A stretch of DNA of 64,000 nucleotides from R-RK-3 sp963834945. GTDB taxonomy: Bacteria; Pseudomonadota; Alphaproteobacteria; Rhizobiales; Rhodomicrobiaceae. How positions within the stretch are numbered: position 1 is the first letter of the stretch; each line of letters opens with the position of its first letter. The notes under the pieces are model-generated. The model was not told the origin of the DNA, made no database searches, and saw only the letters and a list, made by a program, of their open reading frames with translations. Positions 46,528-55,532 of this stretch are shown piece after piece. Position numbers and translations under genes: made by a program. The stretch covers positions 558,001 to 622,000 of the forward strand of contig CAWIDT010000005.1 of the NCBI GenBank assembly GCA_963834945.1. The letters run 5' to 3'.

Positions 46528-48009
46528 ATGACGAAGTACCTTGCCGGACTGAAAATCAGAATGTTGCGCAAAAGCAGGGGTTTGACCCAACGCGAACTGG
46601 CGGGGCGCGCCGGGATCTCCGCGTCATACCTCAATCTCGTCGAGATGAACAAGCGCGCCGCGACCGATCCGCTGCTCGACCGCATCGCCGCCGGACTCGG
46701 CATCGAGCGCGGCGCTCTGGACGGCGAAGCCGAACGGCGCATGATCAGCTCGCTCGAAGAAATATCCGCCGACCCGGCGCTCGCCGACGGTGCGCCGCCC
46801 TCCGGGGCCGCCGAGGCGCTGGTGAGCCGGCACCCGGAATGGGCGGATCTGATCCTCAAGCTCTATCAGGCCTATCTGGATGAACAACAGGCCGTGCTGG
46901 CGCTCGCCGACCGGCTGAACCGCGATCCTTTCCTGGGTGACAGCGTCCATACGATGCTGACCAACGTCACCGCCATCCGCTCGGCAACGGAGATCCTGCA
47001 GGATGCAAGTTCCCTCACCGATGCGGACCGCCGGCGTTTCATGGCGATCATTGCCGGGGATAGTGAAAAGCTGTCGAGTACCGCCCGCGCGCTGCTGGCG
47101 TTCTTCGACAATGCGGCGACGCGCGTCCGCTCGGCGACGCCGATGGAGCATGTCGACGCGTTCATCTTCGAAACCGACAATCATTTTCCGGCGCTCGAAA
47201 CCGCCGCCGCCGATTTTCTTCGCACGCGCCTGAAGGGGGAGCGCCTGGAAGCCGCGGCGCTGCGGGTTCTGGGCGCGGCAGCACCAAAGGCGGACGAAAC
47301 CGGCCTGATGTGGCCGGCCGAAACGCGCCGCTTCGCGCTGATGCGGGCGGCCGCTCACCGCATCGCGAATGGTGAAATCGAGGATATCGTCCGCCAGCAT
47401 CCCGCGCTCGGGTCGGAAGAGTCGCGCCTGATGGCGGTGTCGGCGCTCGCGAGCTATACGGCCGCCGCGATCCTGATGCCTTATACGCGTTTCCTGGAAG
47501 CGGCCGAGCGCCACCGCTACGATCTTGACGCCTTGTCGCGCATGTTCGGCGTCTCCTACGAACAGGCGGCGCACCGGGTCGCGACGCTGCGCTGCCCCGC
47601 CGCCGAAGGCGTTCGCTTCGCCTTCATGCGGTCCGATCCGTCCGGCTATGTCACCAAGCGCCTGCCGCTGCCGCGCCTGCCGCTGCCGCGCTATGGCGCC
47701 GCCTGCCCGCTCTGGCCGATCTATGGTGCATTCCAGACGCCCGGCATCACCGTTCGCGGGTTCGGCGCGTTGGCGGCTGGCGACACGTTCCTGCTCTTTG
47801 CGCGGGCGGTGGAGAAAACCCCGCCTTCGGCGACGCGTCCGCGCCACCTTCTGTCGGTGATGCTCGCCTGCCAGGCGACGGATGCGGGCCGCGTCGTCTA
47901 TGGCGACGGAATCGACCGCGCCGCCGCCATGATGCCGATCGGTACGGTGTGCCGCCTTTGCCCCCGCACTGCCTGCGGCCACCGGCAGGAGGCGCCGCTG
48001 ATCGCCTGA
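46528..48009 (+). CDS. XRE-family regulator with HisKA-like segment and DUF2083-type C-terminus
   Basis: A 493-residue regulator. Residues 5-60 are a helix-turn-helix (LKIRMLRKSRGLTQRELAGRAGISASYLNLVE). Residues 136-194 read like a histidine-kinase dimerisation helix pair: LGDSVHTMLTNVTAIRSATEIL, then DADRRRFMAIIAGDSEKLSS. The His141-x8-Ile150 spacing matches the H-E-L-R-T-P-L-T-A-I box. There is no ATPase domain. The C-terminal half resembles the DUF955/DUF2083 short-chain-acyl regulators (SYEQAAHRVATL, then CRLCPRTACGHRQ). Such proteins control acetate and propionate metabolism. It precedes a response regulator and a symporter-kinase, suggesting a shared circuit. Confidence 0.8.
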   Translation: MTKYLAGLKIRMLRKSRGLTQRELAGRAGISASYLNLVEMNKRAATDPLLDRIAAGLGIERGALDGEAERRMISSLEEISADPALADGAPPSGAAEALVSRHPEWADLILKLYQAYLDEQQAVLALADRLNRDPFLGDSVHTMLTNVTAIRSATEILQDASSLTDADRRRFMAIIAGDSEKLSSTARALLAFFDNAATRVRSATPMEHVDAFIFETDNHFPALETAAADFLRTRLKGERLEAAALRVLGAAAPKADETGLMWPAETRRFALMRAAAHRIANGEIEDIVRQHPALGSEESRLMAVSALASYTAAAILMPYTRFLEAAERHRYDLDALSRMFGVSYEQAAHRVATLRCPAAEGVRFAFMRSDPSGYVTKRLPLPRLPLPRYGAACPLWPIYGAFQTPGITVRGFGALAAGDTFLLFARAVEKTPPSATRPRHLLSVMLACQATDAGRVVYGDGIDRAAAMMPIGTVCRLCPRTACGHRQEAPLIA

Positions 48010-48098
48010 CCCTGCGGCGGCCTCGCCGGCAACAAGGCGCTGTGTGAGCCGCGCCGCTTCGTATAGGCTGTGGAAAACACCATGGGAGGACGGCAAGG

Positions 48099-48470
48099 TT
48101 GGGCCGGGCAAGAATACTCATTGTCGAGGATGAGCCGAACATCGCCACATCCCTCAACTTTCTGCTCCAGCGAGCCGATTTCGACGTGGACATCGTGATC
48201 GACGGAGCCCAGGCGCTGGACCGGCTGCGCGCTGAGAGCTACGGCGCCGTCATTCTCGACGTCATGCTGCCGGGCATGAGCGGGTTCGAGGTGCTCAAAA
48301 CGATTCGCGGCGATATTTTGCTCGCGGCGCTGCCGGTGATCGTGCTCACCGCCAAGGGGCAGGCGAACGACCGCAAGACCGCCGAGGCGATCGGCGCGAC
48401 GTTGTTCATCACCAAGCCGTTCTCGAACGCGGAGATCGTCGCCCGCGTCCGCGAACTGGCGAAGGTCTAG
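48099..48470 (+). CDS. Single-domain response regulator
   Basis: A 123-residue receiver domain without an output domain. The acidic pocket is in LIVEDEPN, the phosphorylated Asp in VILDVMLPGMSG, and the conserved Lys in ITKPFSNAEI. The start appears to be TTG at 48099, eight bases after GGGAGGA. It is probably the partner of the symporter-histidine kinase encoded 264 bases downstream in the same operon. Confidence 0.88.
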   Translation: MGRARILIVEDEPNIATSLNFLLQRADFDVDIVIDGAQALDRLRAESYGAVILDVMLPGMSGFEVLKTIRGDILLAALPVIVLTAKGQANDRKTAEAIGATLFITKPFSNAEIVARVRELAKV

Positions 48471-48473
48471 GCG

Positions 48474-48734
48474 ATGGACGGCACCGAGGGCCGGGGCCGC
48501 CGCGCGCGGGACGCGGCAGCCGTTCTGCCTTTTATCGCCGCGTTTCTGCTGATGCCGCCGATCGTGCTGATTTTCGCCAAGCCGGTCATGGTCGCGGGGC
48601 TGCCGCTGATCGTGGTCTATCTGTTCGGTGTCTGGGCGGCGGTGATCGTCTATGCCCTTCTGGCCGCATACAATCTGGCGGGCGAAGATAAAGCCTCCGA
48701 TGGGGAACGCGCAGAGGAAAACGGACGGCGCTGA
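48474..48734 (+). CDS. Small membrane protein of the sensor operon
   Basis: An 86-residue protein with two hydrophobic helices (AAVLPFIAAFLLMPPIVLIF and GLPLIVVYLFGVWAAVIVYALLAAYNL) and charged ends. It lies between the receiver gene and the symporter-kinase gene, overlapping the latter by one base (TGATG). By position it is a subunit or partner of the symporter part, as small membrane proteins accompany some SSS transporters. This is an inference. Confidence 0.75.
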   Translation: MDGTEGRGRRARDAAAVLPFIAAFLLMPPIVLIFAKPVMVAGLPLIVVYLFGVWAAVIVYALLAAYNLAGEDKASDGERAEENGRR

Positions 48735-51439
48735 TGCTTAACGCCCATCTCGTCATCCTGGTTTGCCTGCTCTATGTCGGCATGCTTTTCGCCGTCGCCT
48801 TTGCCGGCGATCTGCGCGCGTCGAGAGATCCGGCCGGCTGGCTGGCCTCTCCGCTCGTCTACACCCTGTCGATCTCGATTTACTGCACCTCCTGGACGTT
48901 TTTCGGGGCGGTTGGAGCGGCGGCCACGAATGGTCTGGAATTCGTCACCATCTATCTCGGCCCGACCATTGTCTTTGCCGGCTGGTGGATTTTCCTGCGC
49001 AAGCTCGTGACCATCGGCCGTATCCATCACATCACCTCGATCGCGGATTTCATCTCGGCGCGCTTCGGCAAGCATTCGGTGCTCGGCGCGCTCGTCACGA
49101 TCGTCGCCCTTGTCGCCACCGCGCCCTATATCGCGCTGCAGCTGAAGGCCCTTGTCGATAGCTTCCAGGTGATCACATCGACGGTGGAGGGAACGGGTGG
49201 GGCCGCCGGCGGCGCCGCCACGCCCTATACGAATGCCTTCTGGATGGCAGCAGGGCTTTGCGTTTTTTCCATCGTGTTCGGCGTCCGCAATATCGACGTG
49301 AACGAGCGTCATCACGGGGTGATCGCGGCGATCGCGGTCGAGGCGGCGGTCAAGCTCGCCGCGCTGCTGGCGGTGGGGCTCTGGGTCGTGTTCAGCCTCG
49401 CTGGAACGCCGGCGCTGGATTTCAGCAACGCACCGGCCGCGCTCGCGAACCCGGAGGCGACCTTCGGCCCGCGCTGGATCACGCTGTGCTTCCTGGCTGG
49501 CGCGGCGGTGATCTGCCTGCCCCGCCAATTTCATGTCACGGTGGTGGAGAATTCCCGCGAGAGCCAGCTCCGCACCGCCTCCTGGCTCTTTCCGCTCTAC
49601 ATGTTCCTGATCTGCCTGTTCGTCGTGCCCATCGCGGTGGCGGGGCTCGGCAGCCTGCCGGCTGGCGCCAATCCCGATCTGTTCGTGCTGACGCTGCCGC
49701 TGCACGCCAATCAGAACGCGCTGGCCTTGCTGGTGTTTCTGGGCGGCTTCTCCTCGGCCACCTCGATGGTCATCGTCTGCTCGATCGCCCTGTCGACCAT
49801 GATCTCCAACCATATCGTCATGCCGCTGGCGCTGCGCTTCTCGCTCGTGCCGGCAGGCGGCCGGAATGTGCGCCGCTTCATCCTGGGCGCAAGGCGGGCG
49901 AGCGTCGTCTTTGTCGTCTTCTTAGGGTTTGTCTATTTCCGCCTGAGCGGCACTTCGGGCGCGTTGGCTGCCATTGGGCTTATATCCTTTTGCGGCATCG
50001 CCCAGCTTCTGCCGGTGCTGGTCGGCGGTCTCTATTGGCGGCGGGGCACGCATAGCGGAGCTGTCGCCGGTCTTGCCGCCGGTTTCCTGATCTGGAACTA
50101 CACGCTGTTCCTGCCCAGCTTCGGCGGCTCGCTTCTGATGCCGGCGAGCGTCGTCGAAACCGGCCTGTTCGGCTGGGCGCTGCTGAAGCCGTATGCGCTG
50201 TTCGGTCTTACCGGCCTCGATCCGCTGGTGCATGCGGTGTTCTGGAGCATGTTCGGCAATATTGCCCTGTTCATCGCCGTGTCGATGCTGTCGGAGCCGA
50301 CGCCGCTGGCGCGCATTCAATCCACGCTTTTCATCGACGTCTTCCGGCGCCAGACCGAGAGCGAATTGCGCGTCATCCGGCGCACCGCGCCGATTTCCGA
50401 GCTGCGCCGGATCGCCAGCCGCATTCTCGGCCCGATCGAGGCGATCAAGCTGATCACACCCGGCGAGGGCGGATCCAGCGCCAAAACCGCCAGCGACGAA
50501 CTGATTTCGGTGGTCGAGGGACGGCTGGCGGCCAATGTCGGCGCCGCGTCGGCGCGCTCGCTGGTGTCGAGCGTCGTCACCAATGAAACCATCAGCGTCG
50601 AGGAATTGAAGCGCCTCGCCGGCGAGGCCGAGCAGATCCGCGCCTATTCCGCCGAGTTGGAGCGCAAGTCGCAGCAAATCGAGGCGGCGGCGGCCGAACT
50701 GGCGCGCGCCAATCGGCGGCTGCGCGAGATCGACAGCCAGAAGGACGAGTTCCTGAGCCAGGTGAGCCACGAGGTGCGCACACCGATGACCTCGATTCGA
50801 TCCTTCAGCGACATTCTGCTCGACAACCCGGACCTGGACGAGGGAGAGAAGCAGCGCTTCCTGCGCATCATCCAGAATGAAAGCCTGCGTCTGACCCGCC
50901 TGCTCGACGGCATTCTCGATCTCGATCAGCGCGAGACGGGCGAACCGCCCTTGGACCTGACGCCGCTCGATCCGGAAACGGCGCTCGATCAGGCGATGGA
51001 GAGCTGCGATGCGCTGGCGCGTACCGCCGGCGTGACGCTGAAACGGGGTAGCCGCGCCCGCTCTGTCTGCATTTGCGGCCACTCCGACAGGCTGGCGCAA
51101 GTGTTCATCAACCTCATTTCCAACGCCATCAAATACAATACCAGCCCCGAGCCGGCGGTTACCGTATCAAGCCTGCTGCGCGACGGGCTGTATGAAGCGC
51201 GCGTCAGCGATAACGGCCCCGGCATCCCGGAGGCGGAACGCGAACGCATCTTCGACAAATTCGCGCGTGGCAGGGCGTCGCGCCAGTCGGGCGCGGGGCT
51301 TGGGCTCGCGATCAGCCGCCAGATCGTCGAACGTTTCGACGGCAGCCTGCTGCTCGCCACCAGCAGGTTCGGCGGCGCGGAGTTCATCGTCCGGCTGGCG
51401 GATGTCTCCAAGCTTTCACAAGGCCGCCTGGGATCGTAA
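48734..51439 (+). CDS. Sodium:solute symporter-histidine kinase fusion
   Basis: A 901-residue CbrA-like sensor. The N-terminal ~550 residues form a sodium:solute symporter (SSS) domain with about thirteen helices (IYCTSWTFFGAVGAAATNGLEF near residue 50). Next come a linker, a coiled coil (ELERKSQQIEAAAAELARANRRLREI) and a kinase core: H-box SQVSHEVRTPMTSIRSFSDIL, N-box NLISNAIKYN, G1 DNGPGIP, F-box IFDKFARG and G2 GAGLGLAISR. No C-terminal receiver is fused, consistent with the separate receiver gene upstream. It may sense a transported carboxylate or amino acid. Confidence 0.92.
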   Translation: MLNAHLVILVCLLYVGMLFAVAFAGDLRASRDPAGWLASPLVYTLSISIYCTSWTFFGAVGAAATNGLEFVTIYLGPTIVFAGWWIFLRKLVTIGRIHHITSIADFISARFGKHSVLGALVTIVALVATAPYIALQLKALVDSFQVITSTVEGTGGAAGGAATPYTNAFWMAAGLCVFSIVFGVRNIDVNERHHGVIAAIAVEAAVKLAALLAVGLWVVFSLAGTPALDFSNAPAALANPEATFGPRWITLCFLAGAAVICLPRQFHVTVVENSRESQLRTASWLFPLYMFLICLFVVPIAVAGLGSLPAGANPDLFVLTLPLHANQNALALLVFLGGFSSATSMVIVCSIALSTMISNHIVMPLALRFSLVPAGGRNVRRFILGARRASVVFVVFLGFVYFRLSGTSGALAAIGLISFCGIAQLLPVLVGGLYWRRGTHSGAVAGLAAGFLIWNYTLFLPSFGGSLLMPASVVETGLFGWALLKPYALFGLTGLDPLVHAVFWSMFGNIALFIAVSMLSEPTPLARIQSTLFIDVFRRQTESELRVIRRTAPISELRRIASRILGPIEAIKLITPGEGGSSAKTASDELISVVEGRLAANVGAASARSLVSSVVTNETISVEELKRLAGEAEQIRAYSAELERKSQQIEAAAAELARANRRLREIDSQKDEFLSQVSHEVRTPMTSIRSFSDILLDNPDLDEGEKQRFLRIIQNESLRLTRLLDGILDLDQRETGEPPLDLTPLDPETALDQAMESCDALARTAGVTLKRGSRARSVCICGHSDRLAQVFINLISNAIKYNTSPEPAVTVSSLLRDGLYEARVSDNGPGIPEAERERIFDKFARGRASRQSGAGLGLAISRQIVERFDGSLLLATSRFGGAEFIVRLADVSKLSQGRLGS

Positions 51440-51454
51440 GCGGCTCGCTGCGGA

Positions 51455-51931
51455 TCAGATGCGCTCCCGTTCGCGCGCGGCCATGATCGGGTCTTCCATA
51501 TCGGGCAAGGTGAGGTCGGCGAGGCGGCCGAGCGCCTGCACGATCGCCGCCCGCTCCGGCGCGGGCAGCCGGCGATAGGCGTTTTCGAAGGCGACGCCCA
51601 GCGGCGGGGGCGCAGCCGCGAGCATGGCTGTGCCCTTCTCCATCAGCCGGGTATGCATGATCCGCCGGTCGATCTTGGAACGATAGCGCTCAATCAGGCC
51701 TTTTGCTTCGAGCTTGTCGAGAATGCCGACCACGGTGGCCGGGCTGAGATCGGCCTCGGCGGAAATGGCCCGACCGGTCACTTCGCCCAGATCGCGGATG
51801 CAGGTCAGGACGACCAGCTGCGGCAGCGTCAGCCCGACGTCGCGGTCGATCCGCCGCGAATGCACATCGATGGCGCGCGCGATGCGGCGGATGGCCTTCA
51901 GGACGGCGCGAAGCTCCGAGGTGTCGGGCAT
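51455..51931 (-). CDS. MarR-family transcriptional regulator
   Basis: A 158-residue MarR-type winged-helix protein: LTLPQLVVLTCIRDLGEVTGRAISAEADLSPATVVGILDKLEAKGLIERYRS and the wing DRRIMHTRLMEKG. It is divergent from the NAGGN operon with about 80 bases between, so it probably controls itself and/or that operon. An ideal palindrome TTGAATTCAA lies 14-23 bases upstream of its start. Confidence 0.88.
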   Translation of the reverse strand: MPDTSELRAVLKAIRRIARAIDVHSRRIDRDVGLTLPQLVVLTCIRDLGEVTGRAISAEADLSPATVVGILDKLEAKGLIERYRSKIDRRIMHTRLMEKGTAMLAAAPPPLGVAFENAYRRLPAPERAAIVQALGRLADLTLPDMEDPIMAARERERI

Positions 51932-51944
51932 GCGATCTCCATGG

Positions 51945-51954
51945 TTGAATTCAA
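51945..51954. promoter_or_regulatory. Candidate MarR operator palindrome
   Basis: A perfect palindrome TTGAATTCAA in the 79-base gap between divergent marR and asnO-like genes. The position and form fit a MarR-family dimer site. It is not proven. Confidence 0.4.
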
Positions 51955-52010
51955 ATGATTATCGGTCTAATGGTTCAGGGTCAAATTAATTACGGGATGT
52001 TGGAGCGGAT

Positions 52011-53786
52011 ATGTGCGGCATTTGCGGAGAATTCAGGTTTGACGGGGAGCGAGCGTCGGCCGGAATAACCGAACGCATGGCGGATCGCATGGCGGCGCGC
52101 GGCCCCGACGGCGCCGGGGTCTTTGCCCGTGGCCCGCTGGCGCTCGGACACCGCCGGCTGAAGATCATCGACCTGACCGAAAATGCCGCGCAGCCCTTCG
52201 TCGATACGCAGCTGGGCCTGACGATCGCTTTCAACGGCTGCATCTATAATTACCCGGAATTGCGCGCCGAGTTGCAGGCGGCCGGCTACAGCTTCGCATC
52301 GACCGGCGACACCGAGGTAATCCTGAAGGCCTGGCATGCCTGGGGACCCGCCGCCATCGACCGGTTGCACGGCATGTTCGCCTTTGCCATCCATGACCGC
52401 GAAACCGGGCGGCTGGCGCTGGTGCGCGACCGCTTCGGCATCAAGCCGCTCTATTATTCCGACGTTCCGGGCGGCCTGCGTTTCGCTTCGACGCTCCCGG
52501 CGCTTCTGGCTTCGGGCGGCATCGACACCTCGATCGACCGGGTGGCACTGCATCATTACATGACGTGGCATGCCGTCGTCCCGGCGCCGATGACCATCCT
52601 GGCCGGCGTGCGCAAACTGCCCGCGGCGACCTACCGGATCATCGAACCGAACGGGACTTTCGCCGACACCATCTACTGGCAACCGGACTTCGGCCGCAGC
52701 GCGGCAGATGCCGAGCGCCCCTTTGCCGAATGGCGCGACGCCGTTCTGGAGGCGCTGCGTGTCTCGGTGCGGCGGCGCATGGTGGCGGATGTGCCGGTCG
52801 GCGTGCTGCTTTCCGGCGGCGTCGACAGCTCGATGATCGTCGGGCTGCTGGCGGAGGAAGGGCAGCGCGGCCTTGCGACCTTCTCCATCGGCTTCGAGGA
52901 AGCGCACGGCGAGAAGGGCGACGAGTTCCAATATTCGGATCTGATCGCCAAGCATTATGGCACCGACCATCATAAGATCTTCATTCCCTCAGCCGAGATG
53001 CTGGAGAACCTTCCCAATGCCATCGCCGCCATGTCCGAACCCATGGTGTCCTATGACAATATCGGTTTTTTCCTGCTGTCGCGGGAGGTCGCCAAGAGCA
53101 TCAAGGTGGTGCAATCGGGCCAGGGTGCCGACGAGGTGTTCGGCGGCTATCACTGGTATCCGCCGCTGAACGACTCCAACGACGCGGTGGCCAGCTACGA
53201 ACAGGCGTTCTTCGACCGGTCCCATGACCGGCTTGCCGCGCATCTCGATCCGCAGCATCTGGCCGACCGGGACGAAAGCCGCGCCTTCGTCGAGCGTCAT
53301 TTCGCCGGGGCGGGCGCGAGCCACGCCGTCGACAAGGCCTTGCGGCTGGACACCAACATCATGCTGGTCGACGATCCGGTGAAGCGCGTCGACAATATGA
53401 CGATGGCCTGGGGCCTGGAAGCGCGCGTTCCCTTCCTCGATCACGAGCTGGTCGAACTCTCGGCGCGCATTCCGCCGCAGCACAAGCTTGCCCATGGCGG
53501 CAAGGGCGTGCTGAAGGAGGCCGCGCGCCTGGTGATCCCGGAGGCCGTGATCGACCGGCCAAAGGGGTATTTTCCGGTTCCCGCGCTGAAATATATCGAG
53601 GGGCCGTATCTCGACATGGCACGCGAGGCGCTGACCAACAAGGCGGCGCGCGAGCGTTTGCTGTTCCGCGCCGACTATCTGGACAGCTTGTTCCTCGCGC
53701 CGAAAGATCACATAACCCGCCTGCGCGGATCTGAACTCTGGCAGGTCGCGTTGCTGGAGCTTTGGCTGCAGGCACAAGGGGCTTAG
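52011..53786 (+). CDS. asnO: N-acetylglutaminylglutamine amidotransferase (asparagine synthase-like)
   Basis: A 591-residue glutamine-dependent amidotransferase. N-terminal Cys2 (MCGICGEF) starts the Ntn glutaminase domain, with ALGHRRLKIIDL and FNGCIYNYPELRAEL; the C-terminal synthetase domain has the PP-loop LLSGGVDSSMIVGLL and GQGADEVFGGYHWYP. In the NAGGN pathway it amidates N-acetylglutaminylglutamine, a compatible solute made under salt stress. Its neighbours (the GNAT/ATP-grasp synthetase and an M42 peptidase) fix the assignment; ordinary AsnB is less likely. Confidence 0.92.
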   Translation: MCGICGEFRFDGERASAGITERMADRMAARGPDGAGVFARGPLALGHRRLKIIDLTENAAQPFVDTQLGLTIAFNGCIYNYPELRAELQAAGYSFASTGDTEVILKAWHAWGPAAIDRLHGMFAFAIHDRETGRLALVRDRFGIKPLYYSDVPGGLRFASTLPALLASGGIDTSIDRVALHHYMTWHAVVPAPMTILAGVRKLPAATYRIIEPNGTFADTIYWQPDFGRSAADAERPFAEWRDAVLEALRVSVRRRMVADVPVGVLLSGGVDSSMIVGLLAEEGQRGLATFSIGFEEAHGEKGDEFQYSDLIAKHYGTDHHKIFIPSAEMLENLPNAIAAMSEPMVSYDNIGFFLLSREVAKSIKVVQSGQGADEVFGGYHWYPPLNDSNDAVASYEQAFFDRSHDRLAAHLDPQHLADRDESRAFVERHFAGAGASHAVDKALRLDTNIMLVDDPVKRVDNMTMAWGLEARVPFLDHELVELSARIPPQHKLAHGGKGVLKEAARLVIPEAVIDRPKGYFPVPALKYIEGPYLDMAREALTNKAARERLLFRADYLDSLFLAPKDHITRLRGSELWQVALLELWLQAQGA

Positions 53787-53788
53787 CG

Positions 53789-55532
53789 TTGACCGATATG
53801 AACGAGCCATTTCAGCCCCTGGCTGATCAGGATGCCGGGGCGAACAATTCCGCCCAGCAGGTTGAGGCCACCCTGGATTGCGGCTGGGGCCGGCTGGTCT
53901 TCGCCCAGACCTTCGCATCCGATCAGCGGCTCGCCGAGTTGTTGCGCGCCGAAGGCGCCGACCGGCGCGACATCGCCTTCTATGTCCGCGACCCGCATGT
54001 GCTGCTTGCCGCCGCGCCGCAGGAGCTGTTCCTGGATCCGTCGCATACCTACCGGCTCGACCTGGCTGCCTATCGACCGCTGCACCGGCGGCGGCCGGCC
54101 TTTCTGATCCGCCGGTTGACGACGCGGGAAGACGCGGAAGCCGTGAACATCATCTATTCGGCGCGGGCCATGGTGCAGGTGCCGCCGGATTTCTTCTGGT
54201 CGAAGCGCGATGCGAGCGCCCTTGTCGCGATCGTGGCCGAGGACGCCGAAACCGGCGAAATCCTCGGCACGGCCATGGGCGTCGATCACACCCAGGCCTT
54301 CGGCGATCCAGAGAGCGGGTCGTCGCTTTGGTGTCTGGCCGTATCCCCGCAGGCCCGCCACGGCGGCATCGGCGAGGCGCTGGTGCGCCGGCTGGCCGAT
54401 CATTTCAAAGCGCGCGGCGCGGCCTTCATGGACCTGTCGGTCATGCACGATAATGAGCAGGCCATCGCGCTGTACGAAAAGCTCGGCTTTCAGCGCGTTC
54501 CGGTTTTCGCGGTCAAGCGCCGTAACCCCATCAACGAGCCGCTGTTCGCCGGACCCGCCGCCGACGAAAGCCTGAACGTCTATGCCAAGATCATCGTCAA
54601 CGAAGCGCGGCGGCGCGGCATCTCGGTCGAGGTCACCGACGCGGAGGGCGGCTTTTTCCGGCTCACCTATGGCGGCCGCACCGTGCATTGCCGTGAATCG
54701 CTGAGCGAGTTCACCTCGGCCGTCGCCATGTCGATCTGCGACGACAAGCGCGTGACACGCCGCATCGTCGAGGCCGCCGGCGTCCGGGTTCCGGCCCAGC
54801 TCGCAGGCGACGACACCGATCAGCGCGCCGCCTTCCTCGCCAAGCACTGCTGCCGTGGTGGTCAAACCGGCGCGCGGGGAACAGGGCCGAGGCATCGCCG
54901 TCGGCCTGAAGACGATCGAGGCGGTCGAGGCGGCCATCGAGCGGGCGCGTGCGGTATGCGAGGACGTGCTGATCGAGGAATGTTTCGAGGGCGAGGATTT
55001 GCGCCTGATCGTCATCGACTACAAGGTCGTGGCGGCGGCGGTGCGCCGGCCTGCCTGCGTGACCGGCGACGGCCGGGCCACGATCCGCGAGATGATCGAT
55101 GCACAAAGCCGGCGCCGGGCGGCCGCGACGGGCGGCGAAAGCCGCATTCCGCTGGACGCCGAGACGGAGCGCTGCGTCCGGGAAGCGGGGCATCGGCTTG
55201 AGTCCGTGCTGCCGGCCGGCGCGCAGCTCCAGGTGCGCAAAACCGCCAATCTGCATACTGGCGGCACCATCCACGACGTGACGGCGGAAACCGACCGCAC
55301 GCTGCTCGACGCGGCGATCGCCGCAGCCAGGGCCATCGAAATCCCCGTCACCGGCATCGACTTCATCGTCAAGAACCCGACCGCGCCGGACTACGTCTTC
55401 ATCGAGGCCAATGAGCGTCCGGGCCTTGCAAACCACGAACCGCAACCGACTGCAGCGCGCTTCATCGACCTCCTGTTTCCGCTTTCGATACCGCAGGCAG
55501 TTCGTACCCGGCAACGAAGGCGAGGACAATGA
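53789..55532 (+). CDS. ngg: N-acetylglutaminylglutamine synthetase (one frameshift)
   Basis: A fused enzyme of about 580 residues after correction. The N-terminal half carries a GNAT domain (SSLWCLAVSPQARHGGIGEALV, then LSVMHDNEQAIALYEKLGF) that acetylates, and the C-terminal half an ATP-grasp ligase (VVVKPARGEQGRGIAVGLKTIEA, then IDFIVKNP and VFIEANERPGLANHEPQ). The frame changes near 54848, inside KHC-AVVVKPA. It joins two glutamines and acetylates the dipeptide. A TTG start at 53789, seven bases after AAGGGG, is likely; an ATG at 53798 is the alternative. Confidence 0.9.
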
